NCBI GenBank assembly: GCA_033558025.1
Contig: JAUCEF010000002.1
Coordinates: forward strand, 62,001 to 126,000
Reading direction: 5' to 3'
DNA from: Phytophthora sp. 'mugwort'
Lineage: Eukaryota > Oomycota > Peronosporomycetes > Peronosporales > Peronosporaceae
Length of the DNA stretch: 64,000 nucleotides
Shown: piece by piece, positions 30,753-42,409 of the stretch
Layout: each line of letters opens with the position of its first letter
Numbering within the stretch: the stretch's first letter is position 1
Position numbers and translations under genes: made by a program
Notes under the pieces: model-generated
Database searches by the model: none
Seen by the model: only the letters and a program-made list of their open reading frames with translations
Told to the model about the DNA's origin: nothing

Positions 30753-32787
30753 TCCGTGCCGGACATATTTCGGACCACCAGGCTCACGTACAAATTCAAG
30801 TCAATAAGCAAAAGCTGTCGCCTTTTTGAGGGGTGTGTAACTTGATCAAACTTGTTTTTATGCACTGGAACTTACACAAACAGACAAAGGGAGGATCCAG
30901 CTATCGAAGAAGCCCCCGCTCGCCCCACAAAGATTAATTCCACCACATCAAAAACTCGCAGAAGCCCCTCCCCAATGACCAAGGTCCCAGTGGAGACGTG
31001 GGAGGCTACTATCGCCGCTGTTGCTGCCGGCTTGAGTGAGCGGAAGGCTGCCAAGGCTTTCGCCGTCTCCCGTGGGCCTCTACGACACCGCATCAACGGG
31101 CTTGTGCCGCTCGAAGCTCGTCGTGGAACCCAGCTGGTCTATATTACTGAAGTCGCTGATGAAGGCGTCGTTGAGATGATTCACTACCGCGCTCTACATT
31201 GGATGTGTGGGGTGATTGAAGAGCTGCGCGCCATGCTCTGAGTAGCGGCGGAGCCGACGGGGACGCGCGCATTAACAGATGACTTCCCTAACGACAAATT
31301 CATCAAGCACTGGCTTGCCAAGCACCCTGATTTGTCATCTCGCACTGCACAGCTTTCGGACATTGACCGTGCTTCAGCTTCTAGCGACGATGTTGTCCTG
31401 CATTATTTCAACAACCTCGAGCGAGTAATGGAGAAACTGGATCTACTGGACAAACCCAATCGCATTTGGAATTGCGATAAGACGGGAATTTGCCGTCAGG
31501 AAGGTGTCGATTCCGGGTGATCTGCCCAAAATGGCTTCAGGCTAATGTTCAGCGCTCTGCCGACCGTGAAAACGTCAGTCTGATGGCGCGTGTGAACGCT
31601 GCGGGTGAGAGATTGCCACCGCTTTACATTTTCATGGGTGCTAAAAGAAAGCATCAGTGGATGGAAAAGGTAGAGGCGTCCGCGCGCTGTGCAACGAGGC
31701 GACAGCTCCAACATCAACGGGAAGCTTTTTCTATATTGGTTTAAGTGGTTCGTGAGCTTGCTACCATCTGAGCAACCCCAGCTACTTGTGCTCGACAGGC
31801 ACTTTGCTCGCATCAGCTTGATATTGTGAAATATGGAACGGAGAACGACGTCCATCTGTTTGTATTGCCTGCCCACACCTCCCATTTCCTACAGCCTCTG
31901 GATGTGGCAGTGTTTGGAGTGTTCAAGCGCCGTTACGAGGCAGCACTCAAGCGGTTTCTATTTTAAAATGGTGGCAAGCTGCCAATCAAGGATGATGTTG
32001 TTGGAATTGCATCCACCCCTTTGATTGAGGCCTGCTGCGCTGGAAATGCTAAGAAGGGGTTTGAAGATGCTGGTATTTATCCGCTGTCTTTGAATATCAT
32101 GATGGAAAAGATTATCGGTAACAAGCCGAACGTGCGCCGCGATGAATTGCTACATCTCTTCATCATTTCAGGCCAGAAAGCCCCTCCGTCCTATTTGCTG
32201 GAGGTATCAGAGCGTCCAAAACGAGTCTGCGAGAACTGGATTTGAATGTGATGCGCTCAACGTCGTGAACCTGCTTTCGAGCGCGGTGGTGGTCCCGCAA
32301 GCTCAAAAGCGGAAACTGGGTTGATGAGGACTTCTCTGGGGGTCAGCTGCTCAGCTACGAGATGATGCTTGCTGCTGCTGCAAAAGCAGCAGCAATAGCT
32401 GAAAAGAAAGCGAACACGACGTCCGGTCCGCAGGAAAAACGTGCCCGAGATGCGATGAACTTGCACGACAAAGTTGGCTACCTAACAGACAAATCGAAGA
32501 AATCACTCGCAAAATGGGAGTGTGCTGCCGTGAGACGGGGGCGCAAGGCAGAACGCGCTGCCGCACACACGCGAAGGCCCAGGGAGTCACTGTCGAGAGC
32601 GCACAGCGACCGAATGAGCAGAAGACGGTGGAGCAAGCGACGACGGCTGCAGGCTCTGGGTAGTTGTGTAACCAAACTAATGAAATCCATAGAAACCCGG
32701 GGTGGGCGAAACGTGTCTCGGGGTGTACCGACGGTTATACAAATTCTAGTATAATCGATAGGTGCTCCGACATATGTCCGACACGGA
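30753..32787 (+). mobile_element. pogo/Tigger-type (Tc1/mariner superfamily) DNA transposon nested in gypsy pol
   Basis: The outermost 27 nt at each end (30753-30779 and 32761-32787) are inverted copies with only three mismatches (TCCGTGYCGGACATATKTCGG core). The element is flanked on both sides by TA (30751-30752 and 32788-32789), the target duplication of this superfamily. Total length is 2035 bp. The gypsy reverse-transcriptase coding sequence continues on both sides of the element, so it inserted into an existing gypsy copy. Confidence 0.92.
30891..32700 (+). pseudogene. pogo-like DDD transposase relic
   Basis: The broken frame begins with a psq-type helix-turn-helix (ETWEATIAAVAAGLSERKAAK, then FAVSRGPLRHRI), continues with FIKHWLAKHPDLSSR and the catalytic segments IWNCDKTGI, LLVLDRHFAR and LFVLPAHTSHFLQPLDVAVF, giving the expected D, D, D residues. 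The last part is Lys/Ala-rich with AAAKAAAIAEKK. Several frameshifts and stops separate these blocks, so the protein cannot be made as it stands. This is the CENP-B/Jerky-related DDE_1 family. Confidence 0.8.
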
Positions 32788-35700
32788 TACCTAGAATTGG
32801 GTTTGATTTGTCCGTCGAAAAGTCCGTGGGCTAGTCCCGTACTGATGATCCGAAAGCCCGACGGAGGGATACGGTTCTGTATTGACTACCGGAGACTGAA
32901 CGCTGTAACCGTGAAGGACTGCCATCCTATGCCCTTGATCGATGACATTCTGGATGTCTTAGGGGACGCTCAGCTATTCTCGACTATGGATATCGCGTCC
33001 GGGTACTGGAATGTACCGATGCATGAGGACAGTAACAAGAGGGCTTTTACCTGTTAGTACGGTCTTTATGAATGGTTGGTTATGCTGTTTGGGCTCTGCC
33101 ACGCGGTGCCAGCGTTCGAGCGACTGATGGAGACTGTGCTTGCCGACTTGAAGTGGCGTATCTGTTTGGTGTACCTGGTTGACTGTGTCATCTTCGGCAA
33201 GAACTTTCCGTCGCACTTAGTACGTGCGCGTCCAGTGCTGACAATAAGCGGGATATAAGTTGAAATTGGAAAGTGTCTTCGGGGACGGAGTCAGGTTGCT
33301 TTCCTGGGGCTTATAGTGACGCCCTCAGGCATCCTTTCCAATCCCGATAAGGTGAAGGCGGTGATGAATGTGCAGCGACACCGAGACTTGACGGGATAGG
33401 GTCGTTCTTGGGACTCACCAGATACTTTCGGCGGTATATTCCTGAGTACGCTCTGATATCGGCGCCTTTGGAACGGTTAAAGGTAAAGGACACTCCTTTT
33501 GTGTAGAGGAAGATTGTGAGGCTGCTTTTCTCAGCTCAAACGAGCCCTCGTGAAACCTCCGATTTTGGTCTATCTGAAGCAAGAGGCGGTTTAACGGTTC
33601 GTTGATTTCTCGCGGTACGCGGTCGGAGCTTGTCTAATGCAGGAGGTGGACGGTCGCAATCGTGTAGTGGATTATGCTAGCAAACTGCTGACCGGATCAC
33701 AGAAGAACTGGATAATAAGCAGGACGAAATCTCTGAGATCTAGTGTTGGGGTGTTGTGTGGGCTACGAGGAAATTCCGTTGATACTTGGACAAGCGTGAA
33801 TTCAACCTATACGCGGATCACCAAGCGTAAACAAGCGTCTTCAGCCCAGGGAACCGTATCACAAACGCTAAACTGGCTCGGTGGGCTATGGAACTCTCGA
33901 ATTTGCAGTTTAAGATCCACCATAAACCGGGAACGACTATGGGGTACGTTGATGGACTATCCCTCTGTTGCCAGCGGACAAAGTGGACGCGCAACGGATG
34001 GTCGACCTGCTAAATCTGGAAGAGGTTGAGAGTGACGCGTGTCCACTTCAGTCGGGGAGCCGGTTCCGTCCCTTATGAGAGACGACGAGACTGAGTGTGA
34101 AGGTGGAGACAAACATATGGATGATCCCGAGACCGAGCCTACGCAATGGGGCATGGAGGCTGAGATTCCTATAGGAGAACCGTTGAACCTGTGGATCAAT
34201 TCAATTCGGGCTGGACTTAGAGCAGTTCGTGGACGAACAACAAAGCGTACCGTGGGTTAAAGTGCTCGTGGCGTTCTTAGAGGACGGGGCCTTCTCGTTG
34301 GGTCCGTGCCTGAGAGGACGAGTCGTGGGAATGGCATCTTGATACGAAGTTAGAAACGGTCTTCTGCTGCGACGAATTGATTTGCCAGCACGGTTGGTCC
34401 TGCGCGGTCGTTGTCCGTTCCAGTAGTGCCGTGGAAACTGTGTTTCACTACTGTCACGTGGACCTCTTCTCTACTCATTTGGGTCTAACTAAGACGTTAG
34501 AAAAGGTGAGAAGGCATGCGTTCTGGCCAGAATGGCGAAAGTATGTCGCCGAGTCTCTAAGGGAGAGCGGTTTGTGCGGCAGTGGAAAAGGTCCGCGACC
34601 ATGGAGGTCGGGCCAAATGCAGAGGATGCCCGTGGCAGATCTAACGGGGCCCTTTTCGTTGTTAGTGGTCGATGCTATCGTTCCGTTATCTGCGACCGAG
34701 AGAGGGAACAAGTACATATTGGTGTTCGCTATTACTTTACTCGATGGGTGGAAGCGTTCGCTGTGGAACGGTTGGATTCCGTGACTTTCGTCGAAGAGAT
34801 GGTTAATGGGGTCATTGCTAGTTACGGTGTACTCTCGCGTCTATTGAGCGACAATGGCTCGAACTTTACGTCCGAAAAAAAACAATTGCCAAGTCGTTCT
34901 ACCAGATGTTGGGCATCAAGAAACTGTTCGGCTCCGCCTTTCATCCTCAGACGCAAGGACTGGTAGAACGGTTCAATGCTACGCTGATTGGGATGCTGAA
35001 GATGCACATGAGCGAGGCACAGACGGGCTGGGATCTGTACCTGTCGAGAGTACTCTTTGCGTACGGGACGGCCTATCATGAAGCCTTGGGGTCTCACCGT
35101 TCTTTTCGTTGTACGGCGGGACCCAGTACTCCCAATGGACGTGGCCTTTCTCAACCTGGGAACGAATGCGAAAGAGCAACGAAGTGGCTCAGTACCGACG
35201 GATACTGTACCGTTCGTTGCGAAAATCTTGTCATTTGGTTGAAAGGCAGTTGATTAGAGCTCAGGACCGTTATGAAAGACGGTTGCAGGATCAAGTACGG
35301 GTCGAGTACGAGGTCGGAGATCCAGTATGGGTGTACCGAATCTTCAGGGCGAGAAGAGGCGAGGCGCGGACTAAGAAGCTCGCATTCTGTACCATGAGCA
35401 AGGTCGTCGAAAATGCGTATCAGATCGACATTCCCTCACGTCCTCAAAAGTGGTGACCATTAATGTGAATAGGCTCAAGTGTTACCGTGGCAAGTGGACC
35501 AGACCGTACCGTGAGGAGGTACCGGAAGGGATTGATAATGATGAACGAAATGATGGACCACTGGAGGAGTCTGATTTGCCAGCGTCGCGTTACACGGAAC
35601 GGTTGACCCTTGGTCGAGGAGATACGTTATTGCGGGAGTGGAGTCACCTTTGTTCGAAGTGGTGCGAAGAGAGTTGTTCCGAAAACCATGGAGTACTTGG

Positions 35701-36033
35701 CTTTGGCCGCTAATTATGATACATTCTGGCTGGTACAGGCTGAGTTGATGCCCGAGTCTGCCGCCTTGGTAAGGGCGTTCGAACAAGCGTAAAGAAAAAA
35801 CGGACTCTTTCTGAATTGCGGAGAAGTGCGCGGTTGGTGGATGCCAACGCTCGCATGGAAGATGATGACCTGCTCATGGCTTAAGACAGGATGTTGCGTC
35901 TCTAAGTCGAAGGAACGGTGTGATGTGGATGGATTTAGCATCGAAACACGGAAAAGAGACGATTATGGAGTGTGGAAGTTTGTATTTGAATTACGTTTAT
36001 ATTGGAAATGAAGGAACGCAGAAATGAATGGAA

Positions 36034-37719
36034 TTAAGAAGAAAAGGGAGAAGCGTTCGGGAGTGACAGAGCCTGGCATTTTAACTTGTTAAATGAAACG
36101 GAGGGCGAGGTTAGCCTCGGGCTCGCTTTGACGTCGGAGTGGCCGTTAATCGGCGGATACGGTCTTCTTGGCGGCTGGGGGCTTCTTCTCGTCGTTGGCC
36201 TCTGTGTCGTCAGGCTCGACCTCGTCGTGCCTTGTGTCGTCGCCCTGGCCGTTGCTCGCACCTTCTTGACTGGCGTCACCGTCATCGCCCTGATCGTCGT
36301 CATCGTCCTGATCGTCGTCGTTGGCTTGCTTGTCGTCGTCGCTGGGAGCTTTGTCGTCTTCGTCGGCTTCGGCTTCGTCTGCGTCTGAGTCGGTAAGACC
36401 AGTGTGGACGGAGGCTGCCGCTTTGGACTTGTCCTCCGACGAGGCCTTGATGGTAATGGACGGAGACGGAGGCAGAACGGTATTCGCCATTCGCTTCGAA
36501 GTCGGAGTCGTTGTCCGTCATTTCGGAGGCACTGAGCGGTCTCTCTGTCTCGATGAGGACGTCCTTGTGGGCCAGTACGAGCTTGGCCACCTCGACTTGA
36601 ATAACCCGGAGAGACTTGTCGGAGAGCAGCAGTTTCCACGAATTTGCTGACAGGTTGCCGACCCAAGAGGGTTTTGGTGTGCGATCTTGCGTCACGTCGA
36701 GTGCGACGCGAGCTAATGCGTGATCGGTGAGTCGAAGGTGAGGTCTCCGCGTGGGGTCCAGGGCCTGCGTCTGTTCAAAAAGTTCAGGAATGGAGCGATA
36801 ACCGTCCGGTTCCGCTTGTAATGGATCAAGGGCCTGGCCAGAAGTTGCTTGTTGCTGGCCGTGTCTCGGCGAACCACTGTGGCGGGATAATCTTGAGGTG
36901 CGCCCGAAGGCTCTTTGTGATTCTTGGTGCCGGAGAAGTGCTTGGCCAACTTGCCGCTGAGCCACATGAGCGTATCGTGGGATTCGTTCTCGAGCTTGTC
37001 GAGGAAGCAGTAATACCCGAACGCCTCAATGTTGCAGCTGACGAACTTCAGTCGTGCCTATATCGCGTTGGGTTCTGTTTCCGACGGACCCCGGTGTCCT
37101 TGGTAGGAGTCAAAGAAGACCCGCCGGAACCGCATACGGAAACGCCAGTGAAGCAAGTGGAGGTAACGGTGCTTGGATGGGTCGTACCAAGCACGCTGGT
37201 CTCACCACGGATAAGCAACACGGAACGGTGCTTTGCCCTGGGTTTCCGCGTCCTTGGTCAACCGAGCAAGGTCACGCTTGATCCGGAATGCGTGTCGTCA
37301 GGGAGGTTAAAGCTGACCCCTTGGTTGCGAGCTCCTTCCTCGAGGTTCGCTGTTTCTTGGCCGGTGGTGACTTCGCACGGATTCGTCCGCTTTGAGGCGC
37401 GCTTGGACGGATGAGTTGGCGCAGACGGTTGGACGAAGAGAGCACAGGCTGGTGCTGTTCCAGACTGCATACAGTCCGGGTGGGGCAGCAACGTGACGGT
37501 TTCTGTGAACTCCGCCATGACAGCGAGGGCGTGGTTGTATAGCGCCGGGAATCCTGTCAACACCGAGTTCCGTGAAAGGGACGGTCGTATGCGAGACCAA
37601 AAGGTGACTTGGCCGACAAGTTGGATGTCCGCGTCGTCGTCCGGGTTGTCGACGCGTGCTCGAAGATGGTCGACGAGGGTGGCGGGCTTGGGCGTCTGGG
37701 GCGTCTTGGTCTTGACCAT
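36034..37719 (-). other. Antisense open frames between gypsy pol and the right end
   Basis: On the strand opposite to pol, a series of frames can be followed from an ATG at 37719 (MVKTKTPQTPKPATLVDHLR) through segments such as MWLSGKLAKHFSGTKNH and LSDKSLRVIQVEVAKLVLAHKD to a strongly acidic C-terminus (DSDADEAEADEDDK, runs of Asp, ending KKPPAAKKTVSAD). Stops and frameshifts interrupt it. I do not recognise the protein. Antisense ORFs between pol and the 3' LTR are known in some plant gypsy lineages; here this is inference from position only. Confidence 0.45.
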
Positions 37720-37890
37720 GCTGAGCTGAAATGGGGCACTTGTCTGTTGGATGCGAAAGTGGAAATGTGGGTTCCGACGCTGCGAGCGTTAGCGGCGCGG
37801 TCGGGCCAATTGATGGGAAAAGAATGGAAGGGACGGTGGTGGATCTGAGACACGGAGCATCCGTCCGAGTGACCAGAGCGCTTACCTGGG

Positions 37891-39404
37891 ATGCCAAGGA
37901 CGCTAATGACGACGAGAGGGCTGGCCTCTAAGCGCGAGTCTAGCCATGGCAGTTGGTTTATTATTTTCCGTTTTGCGCGGTGCGCGAACATGGAGTTAGT
38001 GGCGGAAACAATACTATGGGGCCGTGCCATCATGCCTTTAACCACGGACGTTTGGCTGAACGGTTGGCGAGATGTATTGGATGGAGCTTCTGTGGGTCGC
38101 CAGTTGCGCACTTATCTTTGTGATCATGCAGCCGCTCCTAGGAGTCGGTGTGCGAGTGGTCGCTTCGCTGAGCTATTGGTTATACAAGTGGTGGGGTGGT
38201 CTATCGATAGTGTGCCTTCACCGCTACCATCGTTTTGTCCAAGGGCCGACCGTGCGCGATCTTCCTCATGGCGATCAATGGTGGAAAATGTAAGAAGCTT
38301 TTGTGGGCGACGCTTATGGTGATACTGGAAGCAAAACGTGAATACCTAGATGGTTTGGGGCGTCTCCTGCACAAGTGGATCGATGCGTTCCACGCCTACC
38401 CGTGTGAGTTTCTGCCAAATTCTTTAGAGCACGGATGGCGGTTGACCGTTCTTTACTGCCAAGGATTGAAGTTTGAGTTTCATCGAACGGTTCACGACTG
38501 TGTGTCGTTGGGCGTGCGCTATGGAGGATGGGGTCAGTGGTTGTGTACGGAATGCTGTATGTGGCGCTGTACGCATACGAAGTGGTGTGTGAATGGGCCT
38601 GTCGAGGATGGCCAGGAGTAGTGACGCTGGTGATTGCCGTCAACTACTATTTGCGGGTCGGGAGGCATCGAAGTTTACGGGGGCTATGCCTTCCATTTGG
38701 AAACGATCATTGATAGCGAGATAGTAGCCGTACTGGGCATCGTCTGCCGTGGTCGACGATGGCATGAGACGGCTTCGAAGGGACGGACGCCGTGGAAAAT
38801 GGCTCAGGTCGAATACGCGGCGTGGCTGTAGACATAAAAGGGGAGGACAGACTGAACGTCTGAGCGAGGCCTATTGGCGTATGCACGGAGGTGACTACGC
38901 TACGGCAAGGGTGCCGGTGATGCCATTGAGTGGACTGTTGGCGCAGCGTCGGGCATTGCAAAATAATATGCAAGCTGACTGCGACGCGGACACTCGGCCA
39001 GGACGCCGAGTTTCAGTCAGGGAAGATGTCCCGAGTGGGAACGGTGGACACCGTCTTGGGCACGGTCTAAATCGTTCCTCGGGAAGTTCAACGTGCGAGC
39101 TTCTGCTGGAGGTGCAACTGTATGAAGACGAGGTTGGCGCCCGGTCCCAAGTTGCACTTAGCGATCGGATTATTAAGGTCTTTCTGGGACGCGGCGTTGG
39201 ATTATATGGGCGTCGTTGACATTCCTGGATCTGGCGGAGCGGCACTCAGGGGGATGCGGCGGGATCAAGGAGCGACTACAGGACGGATGGCATGGCCAGC
39301 GAATGGGTCGACGCCAAGGTACGGATATAACTGAGTCCGAAGGGGTGTCGCGTGAAGGTCTGGTTTGCACCATGGTAGTATGCGCGTGCGTGCGTGCGTG
39401 CTAG
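37891..39404 (+). other. Sense-strand open frames of unknown nature after the antisense ORF
   Basis: Several short plus-strand frames, one hydrophobic (MELLWVASCALIFVIMQPLL, 38075-38293) and one basic then mixed (38749-39219), follow one another without a clear single frame. No domain is recognised. They may be remains of a third retroelement gene or untranslated leader. A CGTGCGTGCGTGC microsatellite lies at about 39386-39400. Confidence 0.3.
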
Positions 39405-39960
39405 GTAGGGAGTGCGAGGATGGCGTAAGGAGGAAGAGCGGCGGCAGGATCGCTCTTGTCGTCCATGTTTGGTTGTTAGTCGTGAATTTGGCTGGATTAC
39501 AACAAGTTGACTCATTGATTTGCCTTTAGCTTGCTTGTGAAGTGTTATTATACTTCGTACACTCTCTCTTATACTTAGACCGTTCCCATACAGCGCTGAC
39601 CGTCCAACCATGTTCCGGGGTGACTCGCGACATTAAGTCGTTCGTTATCCGTCAACACGCACGAAATCCTTTCTAGCTCCGGTAGGCTCCATTGGGTTGA
39701 CTAAGTATGTTAGAAGGAATACAATGCTCGAACCGTGCAATTGAAGAATATGCTACCGATCTTGTTCATCGATCGCAGGACATGTATCCAGCTCAGGTAG
39801 CAGTCGGCGTTTCCATTTGACGCTAAACGACCCTTTCTTAATCCGTCTATCGTCTCAAATACGCTGGCCGTGTTCTGTTGTTCGCGGGCACTGTAGAAGT
39901 TGTTGCAGTACTAAAAACTCCGACTTGTTTAGTTCCCAAAAGAAAAATCGCAGATTGTTG

Positions 39961-40026
39961 CAGATTAAGCCGACGGTCGGGTAAACTTGCACCTGGGTAC
40001 AGATTAAGTCTACGGTCGAGTAAACA
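39961..40026. repeat. Short tandem direct repeat (two 27-nt copies, 39-nt period)
   Basis: CAGATTAAG..ACGGTCG.GTAAAC occurs at 39961-39987 and again at 40000-40026 with four differences. Its role is unknown. Confidence 0.7.
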
Positions 40027-40559
40027 GGAATTGGGAGCCCTGACCGGTCCAAAGACGAACCGGTTACAAATTCGTGGCTGGTGTTCACCATCTCCTCTCA
40101 TTTGCAATTTCGCAAAGTGGAGGAGAAGGCATGGGAAAGAAGCGGTAGTACCCGGTCACCGAGGGACTGAGGATCCTAAAGGTATAGCAGAAAACATTTA
40201 TCATCGTGCGCCTTTACAAGCAGCGGAGGAACTGGACGTTAAGAAGGGAACGCTACTCGGCTGGAGAAAGAAACTTTTCGGTGAAAAACTTTCATTCATC
40301 AGATAGCCAACATGTGCAGGGGGGGGTAGAAATTGGACTCCGGTCCCACGCGCAAGTGTCAACCTTCCGAAGAAAGCGTATTTGTAATTCTACAAAAACT
40401 GTTTGGCGACGGCGGCAAGGTGACGCATACTACACTACTCGGATTCCTGTATTTGCGGCGATTAACGACAACTCAAAGTCGAGTTGAGTGTTGTGGTATA
40501 GGCGCCATTATCGGTCAATCGTTGCTCAGGATATGGCTGTGTTGACCCTGCTGCTGATA

Positions 40560-42409
40560 AAGAAGATTGCGAGATCGTCAAGATGAGCGAGATCTTCGAA
40601 GCAGACACTTCAGAAAGTTAGATATTGGTGATGCAACTCGCACAGAATGACTGCACCCCCACTCCAGCTTCTGGGTGTATTCAAAATAGCATTCTTAAGA
40701 CATGTGGAGAGAGGATCAGCCGTTCATGACGAGGTGGAAGAAGACACGAGAAAAGTGCTGATCAAGCGCGAAAAAGTCGTTGTCACGGCGTGAGGTATAG
40801 CGTACAGTGTCTGTCTAATCGATGACATGGTTGTTTGGTACAAGCTTTTGAAGCGCTACAATGACCTTGCTGTCGCACTACAGTGGGTAGCGGAAGGGCG
40901 CCACGTTGTGTTTACCCGGAGGATGGCTTCGAGGATTAAGCACACTTGCCAGCAGAAGATGTGAGCTTGCATCTACTGGATTCGTCTTCTCGACGACTGG
41001 TACCAAATATCCTATGCAGGTACAGAGTAGCTCGAAGAGGTTTGCCTCGATCAGTCGCTGGTGCGTCTAATACGGCTGTAACACCGCAAGCAGTACACAG
41101 ATGCGTTACGGGCAAACATTCTCCGTCTACGAATGTGTTATGTGGAGCTATCGTGCGGAGCCAAAACGTGTTCAGCTACGCAAAGGCCTAGGCGAATCAG
41201 CCGCCGCGGCTCATGGTTGTCAACACGGACAGCAATCACTGGTGTGGTGTTATTTGCAATCCAGCATATTCAACTGTGCAAGCGTTTGATCCCCAACAAT
41301 GTGGAGATTGGCTCGTTCAGCTGCACCAGTTTATGCAGACTAATGTAGCACCAGAGTTTCCTCCGCGACACTACCGATACAAAATCTACAGCACTTTTCC
41401 ATCCGGGACAACTACAACTGGTTCTTCTCTCTTCGAGGCGTTGCTTTCGGGCATGTCTGCGATATCCACCAAAGGAAGAGTACTCGATGCAATGCAGTTC
41501 TTTAGATACAGACATCTGCCTAAGTCGTCGAAAACCAATTGAAAGCAAACAAAACGTCAAAAAATCTCTTCCGCACCATGCTGCTGTTGGTGATGGCGCA
41601 CCTCGAGTTGCCGTCAAAGTTCTTACTGCCGTAGATGCTCTTGGCGGTAAGTGCAGCTGTTGCTGGCGGTGATGCAGCTTCTCAACCCCGTGGCGCTCCA
41701 GCTGCTGCTGGCGGTGGCGCCACTCCTCAAGTCCATGGGGCTCCTGCTGATGCTGGCGGTGGCGCCGCTTCAAGTCCGTGATGCTTCTGCTGCTCCGCGA
41801 TGCGAATCATCTTACCCGGCGGTGGCTACGATCCGACTATGCTACTCAAGTTGCGCCCGTTTCGTCTGCTTCTGCCTAGCAAAGGTGTCTATACCGAGCC
41901 AACTTGTTTGTAACCGATGGCCAAATCCGTGTCTACTGCTGGCCTTTACTCGTTCTTCAATGCCGACAACTGGCGCGTCGGTTCCGATGATCTGAGTCCG
42001 AACCAACGCTAACGAGAAATTTGATTCTATCACCTCGCTCATGTTGCAACAGGGCTTCGCATTCATCATCGTAGAGCTGTTCATCCAATAAATGATCGAC
42101 CAACGCCGCTTCGCCGATCGGACGGAGTAGACCGTTCCCGAGACGGTTATTACCTTTCCCACTCTGGACATCATCACTGCGAAGTCCGGATGTTGCTTGC
42201 GCACACGGTTGAATTGGTTGTTGTGGCCTGTGCTTCGTGTTTTCTTGCGCAAAGTGCCAAATTGGCAGCGGAAATAACTGGTAGGCTGATAAGCATAGTA
42301 GACTGCGACCTTGAAGAAGTAGGCGCAAATGCTCTCGCTCGTGAACTTAATGAGCGACGTCGCAGAGTTGGTGGGAGCGGTTGGCGAAAATTGAAGCTTG
42401 AGATGTGAT
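40560..42409 (+). pseudogene. Degenerate gene with Ulp1-like cysteine protease segment and Gly/Ala minisatellite
   Basis: Interrupted frames read, in order, a segment like DDWYQILCM..., then NTDSNHWCGVICN and FDPQQCGDWLVQLHQF, with the HW and D of a Ulp1/C48 protease, ending in TFPSGTTTTGSSLFEAL where the catalytic SCG would be expected but Cys-Gly is absent. A Gly/Ala repeat follows, then PGGGYDPTMLLKLRPFRLLLPSKGVY, FFNADNWRVGSDDLSPNQ, and a final frame ending at 42409 with a hydrophobic stretch and ALARELNERR. Stops and frameshifts occur throughout. Such Ulp1-bearing repeat families are common in Phytophthora, but I cannot assign this one to a transposon class; no terminal repeats were found. 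Confidence 0.5.
41656..41788 (+). repeat. 45-nt minisatellite, about three units
   Basis: Units start at 41656, 41701 and 41746, each beginning GCTGNTGCTGGCGGT, the third one or two bases short. On the plus strand each 45-nt unit encodes 15 residues of the type GAPA-A-AGGGA, so the period keeps the frame of the surrounding relic gene. Confidence 0.75.

Larger units (their letters stand above)
29943..35883 (+). pseudogene. gypsy pol relic (protease, RT, RNase H, integrase), interrupted
   Basis: Recognisable pieces: retropepsin C-terminus and linker (about 29970-30480); TGDSPPIDQQPYRVS of the RT N-terminus; after the pogo insertion SKSPWASPVLMIRKPDGG, then FCIDYRRLNAVT and FSTMDIASGYW (32797 onward); RNase H DYASKLLTGSQKNW (about 33640-33710); integrase zinc region HLGLTKTLEKVRRHAFWPEW; core residues in LSDNGSNFTS and LVERFNATL (34840-34980). 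The usual YxDD catalytic box reads YLVD (first Asp lost, about 33172-33183), a TAG stop lies at 33056-33058, and at least one one-base shift lies just before the pogo insertion. It is inactive. The pol frame seems to end in EDDDLLMA at 35883. Confidence 0.85.
29507..39610 (+). mobile_element. Degenerate Ty3/gypsy LTR retroelement region, ends undefined
   Basis: Protease, reverse transcriptase, RNase H and integrase relics occur in that order from about 29943 to 35883, the gypsy order. Downstream lie antisense and sense frames of unknown nature (36034-39400) and a possible LTR-like AT-rich stretch around 39470-39610. I could not find a matching pair of long terminal repeats, nor gag, so the element is probably truncated on the left; both limits are approximate. 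Many stops and frameshifts show it is dead. Confidence 0.7.

Noticed and set aside
38072..38293. Hydrophobic frame that could suggest an envelope-like gene after pol
   Set aside because: Short, without signal peptide or cleavage pattern, and surrounded by broken frames; too weak to call.
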